Shown here piece after piece: positions 36,401-44,704 of a stretch of DNA of 64,000 bases; positions within the stretch are counted from its first letter, which is position 1, and every line of letters starts with the position of its first letter. The stretch spans positions 1-64,000 of the forward strand of contig JASGCT010000001.1 of assembly GCA_030053915.1 (NCBI GenBank). Direction: 5' to 3'. This DNA is from Alphaproteobacteria bacterium. GTDB taxonomy: Bacteria > Bacteroidota > Bacteroidia > Chitinophagales > Chitinophagaceae. The notes beneath the pieces are model-generated. The model worked only from the letters and a program-made list of their open reading frames with translations. It did not search any database and was not told the origin of the DNA. Made by a program: the position numbers and the translations under genes.

Positions 36401-38802
36401 TATTTTATAAATAATGTACTTCTTATAACACCGCCATTATTTGTGCTTGTTTTAATACTTATTTTGTTCATGGCAAAATTAAAATTTGCAAAAGGACCAC
36501 TACTCATATTTACCACATAATCTAAATGGAGTGGACTATTTATTTGACCATCGGCGTTTGCACCCCAACCAACTATTTTAGTAGTGTATGTATTGTTTAA
36601 GTTATCATTCGTTAAGGCTAACGAATGATATTCACCAGCCACCACTTGAACAATATTTTTTAATCCTACGGGGATGTTTGTTTGTCCAGAGCCATCACTA
36701 CCCCATGCCACAACGGTACTATCGCTTTTTAAAGCCAAGACATGGTCGTACCCTGATGAAATTTGTATAACATTTTTAAGGTTCGATGGTTTGTTGAGCT
36801 TTGGAGGTCTATTAGTTCCCCAAACTTCTACCGTGCTATCGGCTCTTAAAGCTACAGCATGCTGATAACCTGCCGCTATTTGGATAACATTTGTTAAACC
36901 AGACGGAACACGAATAAAAGGCAAACTATTCGCCCCCCAACTTACAACATTTCCATCAGATTTTAAAGCGAGGCAAAAAGAGTTTCCTGTCGCAATTTGT
37001 ATCACGTCTTTTAAACCAGACGGGACATTCAGTTGATGCTCACTATTGCTGCCCCAACCTACTACAGTCCCATCCGATTTTAAAGCTAAAGAAAACAAAG
37101 CCCCAGCCGCAATTTGTACCACATCGTTTAAAGTAGAAGGCACATTTGTTTGACCACTCCCATTATATCCCCATCCAATCACCTTGCCATCTTGTTTCAA
37201 TCCAAGTGAAAACGCTCTACCCCCCACAATGTCAACTAAATTTCTCAACTTCGCAATGTTCCTTTGACCATTGGTATTTAAACCCCAACTTATATTTTCA
37301 ATACTATCCGTAGCAAAATTATAAATCCTTATTAAAAGCGTACTTTTTGTTGTTGTATCACCCCTGACACCTTGAATTTCATAAATTTTCGCTTTTAAAC
37401 AATATGGTATTACAAAAAAATAATTTGTATCAATTAGCGCAATCTTTCGTTTATATCGATAATGTAAACCAAGCGTATCTTTAAAATGGATAAGATTAAT
37501 AGAACTCAAAAATGGGCTTCTAATAATGATAGTATCACCCGTTTTTACAAGTACTTTATTTACCGATTTTATTTTAGCACCATTATTAAATACAACCCTG
37601 ATAGTTTCTACGTCTTGAACATTATTAAAAGTATAACCAAGTAAGGAATCCTTAGTGGCAATTTCATTGTAAACACCATTTATATAAATACTATCCACAT
37701 AATACCCATAGTCACCAAGGTAGCCCACTCTGTAATGATACCCTGATAAAATTGTATGATTGGCACTTATCGAACCATGGCTCACTTGAGTGTTTATTTT
37801 ACTATAAAAGGTATCCGCCGTAAAAACATAACTCCTAAAAATTCTACTCAAATCATTTTTAATTCTAACTTGAACCTCGCCTTGCCTAAAATTTTCTGGT
37901 ATTGTTGCTACCCAATTCGTTTCTATGATTGTTTCTATATTGTACCAGGTAAGTGTACCATCAATACTAAATTGTAGTGTGTCGTACGCTGTTATATTGT
38001 TTGCCAAACTTCCAAATAAAAATTGCCGAGTTGTATCATAAAAATATTGTGCACCTTTATTTTGTTGACTGATAACTATTGCGGAATCCACAATTGCCCC
38101 AACCGCAGTGGAAGCATTCATTAATTTACTAGCATTAGGAATACTTAAACGTTGAAATATGCGGCTTTTATTTAAAGGCAAATAATAAATTAAATTGGGA
38201 CTATTGTTGGTAATTTTCACTCTTAAATTATTTTGAATGTCTTGAACAGACCGTGCAACATTCCATATTCTAAACTCTTGAAACTGCCCTATAGTTGAGG
38301 CATTATTATAGTTTGAAGCCCCAATTTTACATGTCGACAATATAGCAGAGTTGTTAGAAAACCTATATTTATCTATGAACACGCCATCTAAATACGTTAA
38401 AATAGAATCATTTTTTTTAACCATGGCTACATGATGCCAAACATCATCCTGTACCCTATTTAAAGTATCTACACGTCTATCACCATTAACAAATAATAGA
38501 CCGCTTGTACCATCAAATCCAATTGAAAGCACATTATTATTCTGCCCTGTACCAGCTTCAAATATCCGTTGAAAACTTCTTGTCCTATCAACAACCTTAA
38601 ACCAAGTTTCAACGGTAAAATTGCCATTAGCTAAAGAACCCAAACTCGGCAATTGTATATAATCACCATTAGAACCCGTTGCATCCGTAGTGGTTTGAAA
38701 ACTATTATTACTAAAATATAAAATAGAATCACGAGTCTGGGCATTCATGATTAAACCACACATGACAAATAAAATAGAAAAACAACGTATTTTTTTAAAC
38801 AT
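30436..38802 (-). CDS. Giant T9SS-secreted repeat protein (LamG, RCC1, InlB-like repeats, Fn3)
   Basis: 2788 residues. A signal peptide ends near IMNAQ. A concanavalin-type LamG domain covers about 40-210 (GNFTVETWFKVVDR, DVWHHVAMVKKNDSILTYLD). Two modules follow, each an InlB-B-like segment, an IPT-like segment and an RCC1-type propeller (about 500-760 and 945-1205; blades such as VVQIAAGALFSLALKSDGTV and GWG). From about 1280 on come many 70-75-residue bacterial InlB-like repeats (YxIDSVFVND, GGSISPQGDT), five of them nearly identical. Two fibronectin-III-like domains lie near 1820-1930 and 2220-2325. The last 78 residues are a type A T9SS sorting domain (MSLYPNPASNVVTLNI to KLIKQ). It is expected to be displayed on or released from the cell surface. 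The role is probably adhesion or matrix, by inference. Confidence 0.9.
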   Translation of the reverse strand: MFKKIRCFSILFVMCGLIMNAQTRDSILYFSNNSFQTTTDATGSNGDYIQLPSLGSLANGNFTVETWFKVVDRTRSFQRIFEAGTGQNNNVLSIGFDGTSGLLFVNGDRRVDTLNRVQDDVWHHVAMVKKNDSILTYLDGVFIDKYRFSNNSAILSTCKIGASNYNNASTIGQFQEFRIWNVARSVQDIQNNLRVKITNNSPNLIYYLPLNKSRIFQRLSIPNASKLMNASTAVGAIVDSAIVISQQNKGAQYFYDTTRQFLFGSLANNITAYDTLQFSIDGTLTWYNIETIIETNWVATIPENFRQGEVQVRIKNDLSRIFRSYVFTADTFYSKINTQVSHGSISANHTILSGYHYRVGYLGDYGYYVDSIYINGVYNEIATKDSLLGYTFNNVQDVETIRVVFNNGAKIKSVNKVLVKTGDTIIIRSPFLSSINLIHFKDTLGLHYRYKRKIALIDTNYFFVIPYCLKAKIYEIQGVRGDTTTKSTLLIRIYNFATDSIENISWGLNTNGQRNIAKLRNLVDIVGGRAFSLGLKQDGKVIGWGYNGSGQTNVPSTLNDVVQIAAGALFSLALKSDGTVVGWGSNSEHQLNVPSGLKDVIQIATGNSFCLALKSDGNVVSWGANSLPFIRVPSGLTNVIQIAAGYQHAVALRADSTVEVWGTNRPPKLNKPSNLKNVIQISSGYDHVLALKSDSTVVAWGSDGSGQTNIPVGLKNIVQVVAGEYHSLALTNDNLNNTYTTKIVGWGANADGQINSPLHLDYVVNMSSGPFANFNFAMNKISIKTSTNNGGVIRSTLFIKYGENVRITYKADSNYALDSVYINGVYNADVSRDSLVGYTFNNVDTTHSIKVIFTNRVYLKSISKVIVKTGDTFFIRSPFVTTLKLIHFKDTIILPYRYKRRVEVLDTNYFFVLPENMKAGIYRMQFIKGNSFTTNTMLLRIYNFATDSIENISWGLNKNGQRNIATLRNLIEIVGGSAFSLGLRKNGEVVGWGYNGEGQTNVPSTLKDVVQIAAGAIFSLALKSDGTLVGWGENNLGQLNFPANLNNVVQISSGRLASLALKTDGTVVGWGASGSQLIHIPANLNNVIQVANGYKHGMALKADSTVEVWGENGSGQLHNLPNLNKVIQIASGYGYCLALKSDSTVVVWGDNGGLAPPAGLKSVIQIVAGVNYALALTNNQANIPQSTKIIGWGDNSNGETSIPNDLNYVFNMSSSSTSNFSFAMNRLSIKTNANSGGIISNSFFVKFGDSVRITYSTNLGYAIDSVIINGMYNRNATSDSLSGYTFKNIDTTQTIRIKFRVIPTYNVTTTVFNGTISMGNVVDSNSLLQITYSPVKGFVLDSIFVNNRYIGIDSVNSYTIKKIRGDSSIRVIFKNQTFTITARAGEGGSISPQGDTIIKYDSNIQYNIVPDIGYLIDSVFVNDSFATSATNYRFDSVRANQMIRVTFKNQTFTITARAGEGGSISPQGDTIIKYDSNIQYNIVPDIGYLIDSVFVNDSFATTATNYRFDSVRANQTIRVTFKNKTFIITASAGMGGSISPQGDTIIKYDSSIVYVFTPDIGYLIDSVFVNDTFATTATNYRFDSVRVNQTIRVTFKNKIFIITARAGMGGSISPQGDTIIKYDSSIVYVFTPDIGYLIDSVFVNDTFATTATNYRFDSVRVNQTIRVTFKNKIFIITARAGIGGSISPQGDTLLDYGSNITYSILPNLGYDIDSILINGVVVTKQIQYIFNNIVSNQNIRVMFKRHSYFINYQNTEGGIIGFEGGVNKVFSGNDITCIIKAQDTFIIDSMVINGRVYQYLNGQNAGLDSLSYRFLNVTGDSSIIVYFKRVSPSSSPILLGALAGDKQAIVRFDIPTDWNGGTIVKYLVVATNASRDSFGSESPIIIKNLINNVRYQFIVFAINQWGMVSPASDTTDFILPHSNLENIYTKVINGTISEPTSINFSEDIVITYSPKLGYELDSIFINTKYVGLDSVNRYTFNNVSGDSSILVTYKLKTFLITALPSPHGSISPSGTTTVNYGNSISFNFIPDVGYLIDSVFVNDSFATTSNRYTFESVKSKQTIRATFKNQTFTITVSASIGGRIIPQGDTTIYYDSSIEYSFLPDVGYVIDSVFVNGIVVTKQIQYIFKNIVSNQNIRVVFKRHSYFINYQNNEGGNIGFEGGENRVLSGNDITCIIKAQDTFIIDSMVINGRLVYQYLNGQNAGLDSLSYRFLNVTGDSSIMVFFKRVVASSPPVLLGAIAGNGQAIVRFEPPMDWNGGSIVKYVVVSTHTSGETFGSESPIIISNLTNNTPYQFIVFAVNAWGMVSSPSDTSDFILPHSNLVNINTKVLNGTISEPTSINFNENVVITYSPKIGYELDSIFINTKYVGLDSVNRYTFNNVRGDSSILVTYKLKTFTITALATIHGSISPRGTSVVSYGKNVVYSIIPDEGYDLDSLFIDGVSVPKASQFTFTNLNSNRTIYATFKIKTFQLFISYGNNGFVSPAGLISVNFGTSFSCTFTPNKNYLIDSVIVNNINQSFTDSIYTFTNIQGDSSLRVTFKPRSISLNSISIIVTNPNCYGQTGAATVRFTDTTIYNKLFIRNTVSHSMDTFNLKGNQFVINNLYADTIYEVVVFDSQRYTDFQSRTFNIILKQPDKLNAFSQVEESGRTVSLHLSGSTRYVININGNTFKTTSNIVKLPLIPGVNKIIVKTEKDCEGVYEETILVSNKMSLYPNPASNVVTLNIGGDDLNVLLSLITEQGNYLFTKHVEIDDYRQVMLDISSYPSGVYILKVQGKFTQGTLKLIKQ
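33500..34700 (-). repeat. Tandem 222-bp repeats inside the giant surface gene
   Basis: The phrase TCGCCCTGCGGGCTAATACT recurs at 33731, 33953, 34175, 34397 and 34619, exactly 222 bases (74 codons) apart. Adjacent units differ by only a few bases, whereas flanking repeats of the same protein family are far more divergent. This marks recent in-frame amplification. Outer limits are approximate. Confidence 0.92.
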
Positions 38803-38816
38803 ATTTTTTGTTAACG

Positions 38817-38824
38817 CAAAATTA
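38817..38824 (-). promoter_or_regulatory. Promoter -7 element for the giant surface gene
   Basis: TAATTTTG on the minus strand, a TAnnTTTG match, ends 15 bases before the ATG at 38802. Confidence 0.65.
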
Positions 38825-38876
38825 CACTAAAAAATTTAATAATTTTAATAACATGAACAATAACCCAAAATGTTTT

Positions 38877-40442
38877 TTAAATCTTGCTATCACCCGCCAA
38901 CTTACTTAAAAACCTCGTTAAACATAATAAAATAACCCCGGCTAATCCCGATAAAATCATAAATAAAATAAAAAAATCATGGAAGTTGCTGATAGTAAAC
39001 CCCATAAAACTTTTAATAACATTTGATTGTGGGTCGGGATACAAGGCACTTAATTCGCCCGCTAATTTATTTGCCGAAGCATTGCTGGTAAACCATACCG
39101 CCATCAATAATGAACTATATTTTAATGGCGACAATGTATTTACCAACGACATCCCAATGGGCGATAAAAACAATTCGCCACACGTATGCATAAAATAAAT
39201 ACCAATTAACCAAAACATACTTATTTTTAAGGTGGGATTGTTTTCTAAAGATTTTACACCATAAGCAATCCATAAAAAACTTAAAGCCAAAATAAATAAA
39301 CCTATCGACATTTTTGTAAAAGCGTTTGGTCCTTTATTTCCTAGCTTCTGCCAAACCCAAGCAAATATAAAAGCTAAAATGACTATAAATGTGGAATTAA
39401 CCGACTGAAACCAACTAGTTGGCACAAGCCAAGTTTTGCCAAAAAGATGTAAACTACGGTCTGTTTGCTCATCCGCAAAAAATGTTAAAGAAGCCCCTGC
39501 TTGTTCAAAACAACTCCAAAAGAATATTACAAAAAACGACACAATAAAAATAACCAACACTTTCTTTTTTTGAAAAGTATCTAAGGTATTATCAGTAAAT
39601 ATAACGCCTGCTATACTCACCACACACAAAAATAATAAATAAAATAAAAAGTCTATTACCATCGTATCTAAATACAACAATACCATACTTAATATCGAAA
39701 ATCCAATTAATACCAAAAAAGCTATAAAAATAGAATTCATTATTTTAGATGCATCCTTAGGTATTAATCCAAGTGTATTGCCTTCAGGATCTTTAACATA
39801 TTTAGAATGATATTTTATTTGAATTAAAACACTTAAAAGCATCCCAATACCTCCTGCCAAAAAACCCCATCTAAAATCTAAGGGGTTACCAGTATCACCC
39901 ACCAAACCACATATATAAGGTCCTAAAGCCCCGCCTACATTAATACCCATATAAAATAAGGTATAAGCGGCGTTTTTTCTAGAATCATTCGGTACGTATA
40001 ATTGACCTACTAACGACGAAATATTGGCTTTAAAAAATCCATTGCCGCCAATCATAAAGCCTAAACCTATGAAAAACAATAATAAAGGCACCGATATTAT
40101 TATTGATGAATCCCCAGAAACTCGAGAAAAATCGTATTGCGCCGCAAAACTGGCACACATAAACAAAAACAATTGACCAAGTGCCATTACTAAACCACCA
40201 TATATAATAGCTTTTTTATTGCCCCAAAATTTATCAGCCATAAAACCACCAAATAAAGGCGAAAGATAAATTAACGAGGTATAACTACCATAAACATGCG
40301 AGGCTAAGGTTTTATCGAACAGTAATACCTTGGTCATAAATAATACTAATAAGGCTCTAAGACCATAAAAGTTAAAACGCTCCCACATTTCAGTTGTAAA
40401 AAGTACATAGAGCCCCTTAGGATGATTTTGAGAATTTTGCAT
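38877..40442 (-). CDS. POT/PTR2-family proton-coupled peptide transporter
   Basis: Imports di- and tripeptides with protons across the inner membrane. 521 residues, with about 12-14 membrane helices. The helix 1 signature ExxER is present as TEMWERFNFYG (Glu18, Glu21, Arg22). SLIYLSPLFGGFMADKFWG, GNGFFKANISSLVGQLY and FYMGINVGGALGPYICG are the usual PTR2 blocks in helices 2-5. FWSCFEQAGASLTFFAD matches helix 7 and GELFLSPIGMSLV helix 10. The gene is divergent from the lipoprotein at 40560. Substrate within the peptide class cannot be fixed. Confidence 0.93.
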   Translation of the reverse strand: MQNSQNHPKGLYVLFTTEMWERFNFYGLRALLVLFMTKVLLFDKTLASHVYGSYTSLIYLSPLFGGFMADKFWGNKKAIIYGGLVMALGQLFLFMCASFAAQYDFSRVSGDSSIIISVPLLLFFIGLGFMIGGNGFFKANISSLVGQLYVPNDSRKNAAYTLFYMGINVGGALGPYICGLVGDTGNPLDFRWGFLAGGIGMLLSVLIQIKYHSKYVKDPEGNTLGLIPKDASKIMNSIFIAFLVLIGFSILSMVLLYLDTMVIDFLFYLLFLCVVSIAGVIFTDNTLDTFQKKKVLVIFIVSFFVIFFWSCFEQAGASLTFFADEQTDRSLHLFGKTWLVPTSWFQSVNSTFIVILAFIFAWVWQKLGNKGPNAFTKMSIGLFILALSFLWIAYGVKSLENNPTLKISMFWLIGIYFMHTCGELFLSPIGMSLVNTLSPLKYSSLLMAVWFTSNASANKLAGELSALYPDPQSNVIKSFMGFTISNFHDFFILFMILSGLAGVILLCLTRFLSKLAGDSKI

Positions 40443-40467
40443 AATAAATTTTCAGCAATTTAACTAA

Positions 40468-40515
40468 AAAAAATCTTTTTTTTATTTTTTTTATTTTTTT
40501 TTTATTTTTTTCAAA
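40468..40515. promoter_or_regulatory. Long T-tract (possible UP element) between divergent genes
   Basis: Runs of 7-10 T broken by single A's fill this stretch just upstream of the -7 element at 40524. A-tract DNA upstream of strong promoters can bind the RNA polymerase alpha subunit or bend DNA. That role is inferred. Confidence 0.35.
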
Positions 40516-40523
40516 AAATTTAC

Positions 40524-40531
40524 TATCTTTG
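40524..40531 (+). promoter_or_regulatory. Promoter -7 element for the lipoprotein at 40560
   Basis: TATCTTTG, a TAnnTTTG match followed by C, ends 28 bases before the ATG at 40560. Confidence 0.65.
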
Positions 40532-40559
40532 CATTATTAAACAAATTAAAACAAATTTT

Positions 40560-41624
40560 ATGAATAAAAATTTTCGAATTTTATTAGGCTTTATTGCCTT
40601 ACCAATTGTAGTGTTTGTATCAGCTGGATGCGGACCTAAAGGTGGCACTACTACTACCGCAGGTATTACTTGCCCTACACCAGCAAATGTTACAGTAAGC
40701 ACTACACTTACAGCAGGCGTCGCATTAAATGGCGTAACACTTACTTTAAATTATACAGGTGGTAACGGTGGCGAATATGCCGCAACAACATTTACATTAA
40801 ATGGCATTACAGGAACTTTGTCAAAAGGTAATGTAGCAAATGGTAACGGTACAATTACCATCCCTTTAACAGGAACGCCTACAGCCGCTGGTACCTTTTC
40901 AGCATCTTTAACTATTGGTAATACAACTTGTCCAGCTATTTCTTTTACCGTTGTTGCAGCCCCAACACCCATCCCAACCTCACCTGTATTAACTTACCCT
41001 ACAGCCGCTAATGCAAACTGTGTTTCTGTTAATAATACGCTTACATTTACTTGGACACTTGGAGTTAATACTACCAATGTTGATGTATATGTTCGTCAAT
41101 TACCAAATGGCGTTACCACAAAAGTAGGCAATGTCGTTTCAACAGCCACACAACAATTTGCTATACCAACCTCAACAAACGCAACCTCAGCCACAAATCT
41201 TCAAAATGCCCAACCGTATAGAGTATGGGTTGTTTCAAAAAATGCCACGGCTAATACCGCCACTTCTGACACCTCTTCAGCATCTTCCAATAGTAAATTC
41301 TATTTATCAGGACCCGCAAAAACAGCCGCCGTACCATTTCCTGCTGATTTAACCGCACCATTAAACAATGCAACCGCAGTAGCTAATCCAATTAGCTTTA
41401 CTTGGGTAGGTAGCGATGCCGATAATGATATTAGCTATTACGAACTTTGGTTACAATTACCAGGACAAACAGTGTTTAGTAAAAATGGACAAAATATAAC
41501 TGCTTCACCAACAACTTATACCTCAGCCCAAGCCTCTGGTTCAATAATTAAATGGTATATCAGAACTGTTGATGCAGCAGGTAATTCATCTACGTCAGAT
41601 GTAAGATCATTTACTACCCAATAG
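40560..41624 (+). CDS. Putative outer-membrane lipoprotein with Ig/Fn3-like domains
   Basis: 354 residues. A signal peptide ends in a lipobox (FVSAGC), with Cys at about 24 as the lipidation site. A Thr/Gly/Ala-rich beta region follows (about 35-130), then two Fn3-like domains at about 145-245 (NNTLTFTWTLGVNTTNVDVY) and 260-354 (ISFTWVGSDADNDISYYELW, IIKWYIRTVDAAGN). Composition is rich in Thr, Asn and Ala with few charged residues, as in surface-exposed Bacteroidota lipoproteins. It has its own strong-looking promoter and a clear terminator right after it, so it is a single-gene unit, probably well expressed. Function is unknown; binding of carbohydrate or another surface protein is only a guess. 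Confidence 0.8.
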   Translation: MNKNFRILLGFIALPIVVFVSAGCGPKGGTTTTAGITCPTPANVTVSTTLTAGVALNGVTLTLNYTGGNGGEYAATTFTLNGITGTLSKGNVANGNGTITIPLTGTPTAAGTFSASLTIGNTTCPAISFTVVAAPTPIPTSPVLTYPTAANANCVSVNNTLTFTWTLGVNTTNVDVYVRQLPNGVTTKVGNVVSTATQQFAIPTSTNATSATNLQNAQPYRVWVVSKNATANTATSDTSSASSNSKFYLSGPAKTAAVPFPADLTAPLNNATAVANPISFTWVGSDADNDISYYELWLQLPGQTVFSKNGQNITASPTTYTSAQASGSIIKWYIRTVDAAGNSSTSDVRSFTTQ

Positions 41625-41642
41625 TAGGTTTAAATTATTTTT

Positions 41643-41680
41643 AAAAAAAGCCTGTTAATTTCTTAACAGGCTTTTTTTTT
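41643..41680 (+). terminator. Rho-independent terminator after the 40560 gene
   Basis: AGCCTGTTAA and its complement TTAACAGGCT flank a TTTC loop, with A-rich sequence before and a run of nine T after. The perfect hairpin plus T-run starts 18 bases past the stop codon. Confidence 0.92.
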
Positions 41681-41736
41681 AATATGTTTATAAAAAACGG
41701 TTTCTTTTAATTTATACCCTTAATAAATAAATAACT

Positions 41737-44697
41737 ATGATTAAAATAATTCATCTGTTCGTGGTATTATTATTTACTTTGAGTATCAATGCGCAAAACC
41801 CAATAAAAACATACAGCATATTTGTCAAAAACAAAAACCACGAAGCCTTACCCAATGTAGAACTTCATTTTAATAAAAACACCACGATATTAACCGATTC
41901 ACAGGGACTGGCTACCATAAAAATTTCTAAAGGAACCATTCTGTTTACCAAGCATATTGCCTACCAACCCTTACAAATAAAACTTAATAACGACACCTTG
42001 ATAAGCCTTACTCTTACAGAAAGGATAGAAACAATTGATGAGGTCGTGGTTTTAGGCAGTCGCTCATCTGGGTTGTCTAAGTCGCTAACCACCGCCCCTG
42101 TAGATGTTTTCGATCTAAAAAAAATTACCGGTATCGTACCCCAAGCCAGTCTAAACGAAATTTTAAATAATTTAGCACCCTCGTTTACCTCAACGCCTCA
42201 AGTAATTTCAAATGGTACAGATTTTATAGAACCTGCAACTATTAGAGGGTTAAGCCCCGACCAAACCTTAGTTTTAATTAATGGTAAAAGGCGCTATACC
42301 TCGGCTTTAGTTAATGTGAATGGTACTATAGGACGTGGATCGGTAGTAACTGACTTAAACGCTATTCCCGTAAATGCCATTGGCAAAATTGAGCTATTAC
42401 GAGATGGGGCATCAGCCCAATACGGATCAGATGCAATCGCCGGCGTTCTTAATATACAATTAAAAAACCAAATTAATCAAGGTGCGGCTGTAGTTTATTA
42501 TGGACTAAACAACACCAATTTTTTGGCTTATAATCAATTAAATAGCGGTAACTTTCAAACAAATTTAGACCCTGTTTATTTTAAAAATAATATTACAGAT
42601 GGACAAAAACTTCAAACCTCACTCAATTATGGTTGGCAATTGGGAAAACATAAACAAAGTTTTATAAATATAAGTGTGCTTTACGAGTCGCGAAATCCCA
42701 CCAACCGCGCCGGAGAACGTACCGGGTTTCTTGATAATCGCCAACAAACCGATGCCGCAAGTATCGCCTTGCTTAATAATTTAAATATTACTAGAAAGGA
42801 TTTAAAATTAAGAGCCGGACAATCCGAAACCATGAATTATCAATTGGTTACTAACGGACAAATTGCTTTAAGCCCAGATGCGCATCATTTAGTATATTTC
42901 AATGTTATTTTAAGCCAACGATATGGAAATGCTGCCGGTTTTTACCGCCTGCCCTACCAAAATGTAAATATCCCAATCGTATATCCCAAAGGATTTTTAC
43001 CTGAACTTAATAGTAATATCTTCGATAAGGCCATAACCATAGGTCTTAAAGGCATCTTGCCGCAATCTTGGCATTTTGATATTAGCAATGTTTATGGTGG
43101 AAATAGTGTTGGCTTTTTTGTAACCAATTCTATCAACCCTTCAACCTATTATTATGGCGTGCCAAGTTTATTTTATCAATCTAAATTTGATGCTGGTAAA
43201 ACCTTATTTAATCAAAATACAACCAATGTTGATATAACTAAAAAGTTTGATAATAATCTCAACTTAAATCTGGCATTTGGGGCTGAAATTCGTTACGAAA
43301 ATTATGTTCAAATTGAAGGCGAACCTGCTTCTTGGGGAAATTACACCCGTGTAAATTCTAAAGGAATTTTAGATTTAGATAATGGCACACCCCGTTCTTT
43401 TTTATTAGCCGATGGCACCACCGGCATCCCAGCTGGCGGCTCTCAAGTGTTTTCTGGGCTAACTGATAGCAACGCTTCTAATAATTACCGAATTTCAGAA
43501 GGTGTTTATGGAGAATTAGAATTAGCCCCAGTTAAAGGACTTCTTTTAATTGGTGCTTTACGATTTGAAAATTATTCTGATTTTGGTTCAAATTTAAGTG
43601 CCAAATTAGCAGGAAGATATACTATTTTACCTAATTTAAATATTAGAGCTTCAGCGAGTTCTGGTTTTAGAGCCCCTTCCTTACAACAAAAATATTTAGC
43701 TAAAACCTCCTCTATCGTTCAAGGAAGCGTTTTAAACTACGATGTTACTTTGCCCAATAATAGCCTTGCCGCCCAATTGTTAGGCATCCCTAATTTAAAA
43801 CCCGAAATTTCATACAGCAGTGGTATAGGGCTTACATACAAATTACATGATTTTGGTTTTACAATTGATTATTTTTATACTTTGGTTTACGATAAAATTA
43901 TATTAACTGATGCTTTCACGGGTTCAAATGCTTCCACAGCAACCAGCCAAGACCGTGCTATTTATAATATTCTTGCCGCAAACAATGCCACCAGAGCTGT
44001 TTTTATTGCCAATGCTTTAAATTTAAGTGTTGCCGGTTTAGATATTACCACTAACTACAAATATCATTTTAATACCCACACAAGTTTAAATCTTGAACTG
44101 GCAACAAGTTTCTTAAAACGAGACCAAATTGGCAATATAAAATCATCACAACTTCTTAAAGGTAACGAACATATTTTTTTAAGCCCTATAAATAAATCGT
44201 ATATATTTGACGCCAGCCCTAATACAAAAGGCTATGTTGCCGCAACCTTAAAAATTTCTAAACTTTCTGTATTTTCAAGACTTGGTTATTTTGGAGCAGC
44301 TACCCATACCGAACTTGCCACTATTAGTAATGCCGTAGCCAACCAATATGGTGCTAATATTTGGTATTATAAACAAGAACTAAGCGGAAAATTTTTAACC
44401 GATATTACCATTGGGTATCGGTTAAGTAACCTTGTTCATTTAGAACTTGGGGCAAGTAATTTATTTGACATATATCCAGATGTTTTAGTGGCTTCAAAAG
44501 GACAATTTTTGCAGTTGGACATTAACCCAAACAGTCCTACCTACAATACAATTATTAGAAGTTTAAATGCTAAGGATGCTGGACAAACTAATAATGATGC
44601 AACGTCTAATTTTAACCAACTCAATTATTCGCGGCGTGTTTCACAATTTGGTATCAACGGACGATTTATGTTTTTTCGAGCTGAAATTACATTTTAA
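41737..44697 (+). CDS. TonB-dependent outer-membrane receptor (first copy)
   Basis: 986 residues. A signal peptide ends near SINAQ. A carboxypeptidase-regulatory-like domain lies at about 22-100. The plug domain at about 105-240 contains ATIRGLSPDQTLVLINGKRR and ELLRDGASAQYGSDAIAGVL. A 22-stranded barrel is expected to the end, with NIRASASSGFRAPSLQQKYL in the barrel and a C-terminal strand ending in Phe (FFRAEITF). It shares the plug phrases PDQTLVL-NGKR and RDGASAQYGSDAIAG with the receptor at 54505-57348, so they are paralogues of one subfamily. No SusD-like partner lies next to it, which argues against a polysaccharide-use locus; vitamin, siderophore or metal uptake is possible. It ends 7 bases from the convergent Fe-alcohol dehydrogenase gene. 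Confidence 0.92.
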   Translation: MIKIIHLFVVLLFTLSINAQNPIKTYSIFVKNKNHEALPNVELHFNKNTTILTDSQGLATIKISKGTILFTKHIAYQPLQIKLNNDTLISLTLTERIETIDEVVVLGSRSSGLSKSLTTAPVDVFDLKKITGIVPQASLNEILNNLAPSFTSTPQVISNGTDFIEPATIRGLSPDQTLVLINGKRRYTSALVNVNGTIGRGSVVTDLNAIPVNAIGKIELLRDGASAQYGSDAIAGVLNIQLKNQINQGAAVVYYGLNNTNFLAYNQLNSGNFQTNLDPVYFKNNITDGQKLQTSLNYGWQLGKHKQSFINISVLYESRNPTNRAGERTGFLDNRQQTDAASIALLNNLNITRKDLKLRAGQSETMNYQLVTNGQIALSPDAHHLVYFNVILSQRYGNAAGFYRLPYQNVNIPIVYPKGFLPELNSNIFDKAITIGLKGILPQSWHFDISNVYGGNSVGFFVTNSINPSTYYYGVPSLFYQSKFDAGKTLFNQNTTNVDITKKFDNNLNLNLAFGAEIRYENYVQIEGEPASWGNYTRVNSKGILDLDNGTPRSFLLADGTTGIPAGGSQVFSGLTDSNASNNYRISEGVYGELELAPVKGLLLIGALRFENYSDFGSNLSAKLAGRYTILPNLNIRASASSGFRAPSLQQKYLAKTSSIVQGSVLNYDVTLPNNSLAAQLLGIPNLKPEISYSSGIGLTYKLHDFGFTIDYFYTLVYDKIILTDAFTGSNASTATSQDRAIYNILAANNATRAVFIANALNLSVAGLDITTNYKYHFNTHTSLNLELATSFLKRDQIGNIKSSQLLKGNEHIFLSPINKSYIFDASPNTKGYVAATLKISKLSVFSRLGYFGAATHTELATISNAVANQYGANIWYYKQELSGKFLTDITIGYRLSNLVHLELGASNLFDIYPDVLVASKGQFLQLDINPNSPTYNTIIRSLNAKDAGQTNNDATSNFNQLNYSRRVSQFGINGRFMFFRAEITF

Positions 44698-44704
44698 TAC
44701 CCAT

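Noticed and set aside
40751-40972. Antisense reading frame inside the lipoprotein gene
   Set aside because: It is a by-product of the Thr/Gly/Ala-rich composition of the plus-strand gene and has no start signal or family. The many antisense frames inside recQ, the giant surface gene and ffh are likewise shadows.
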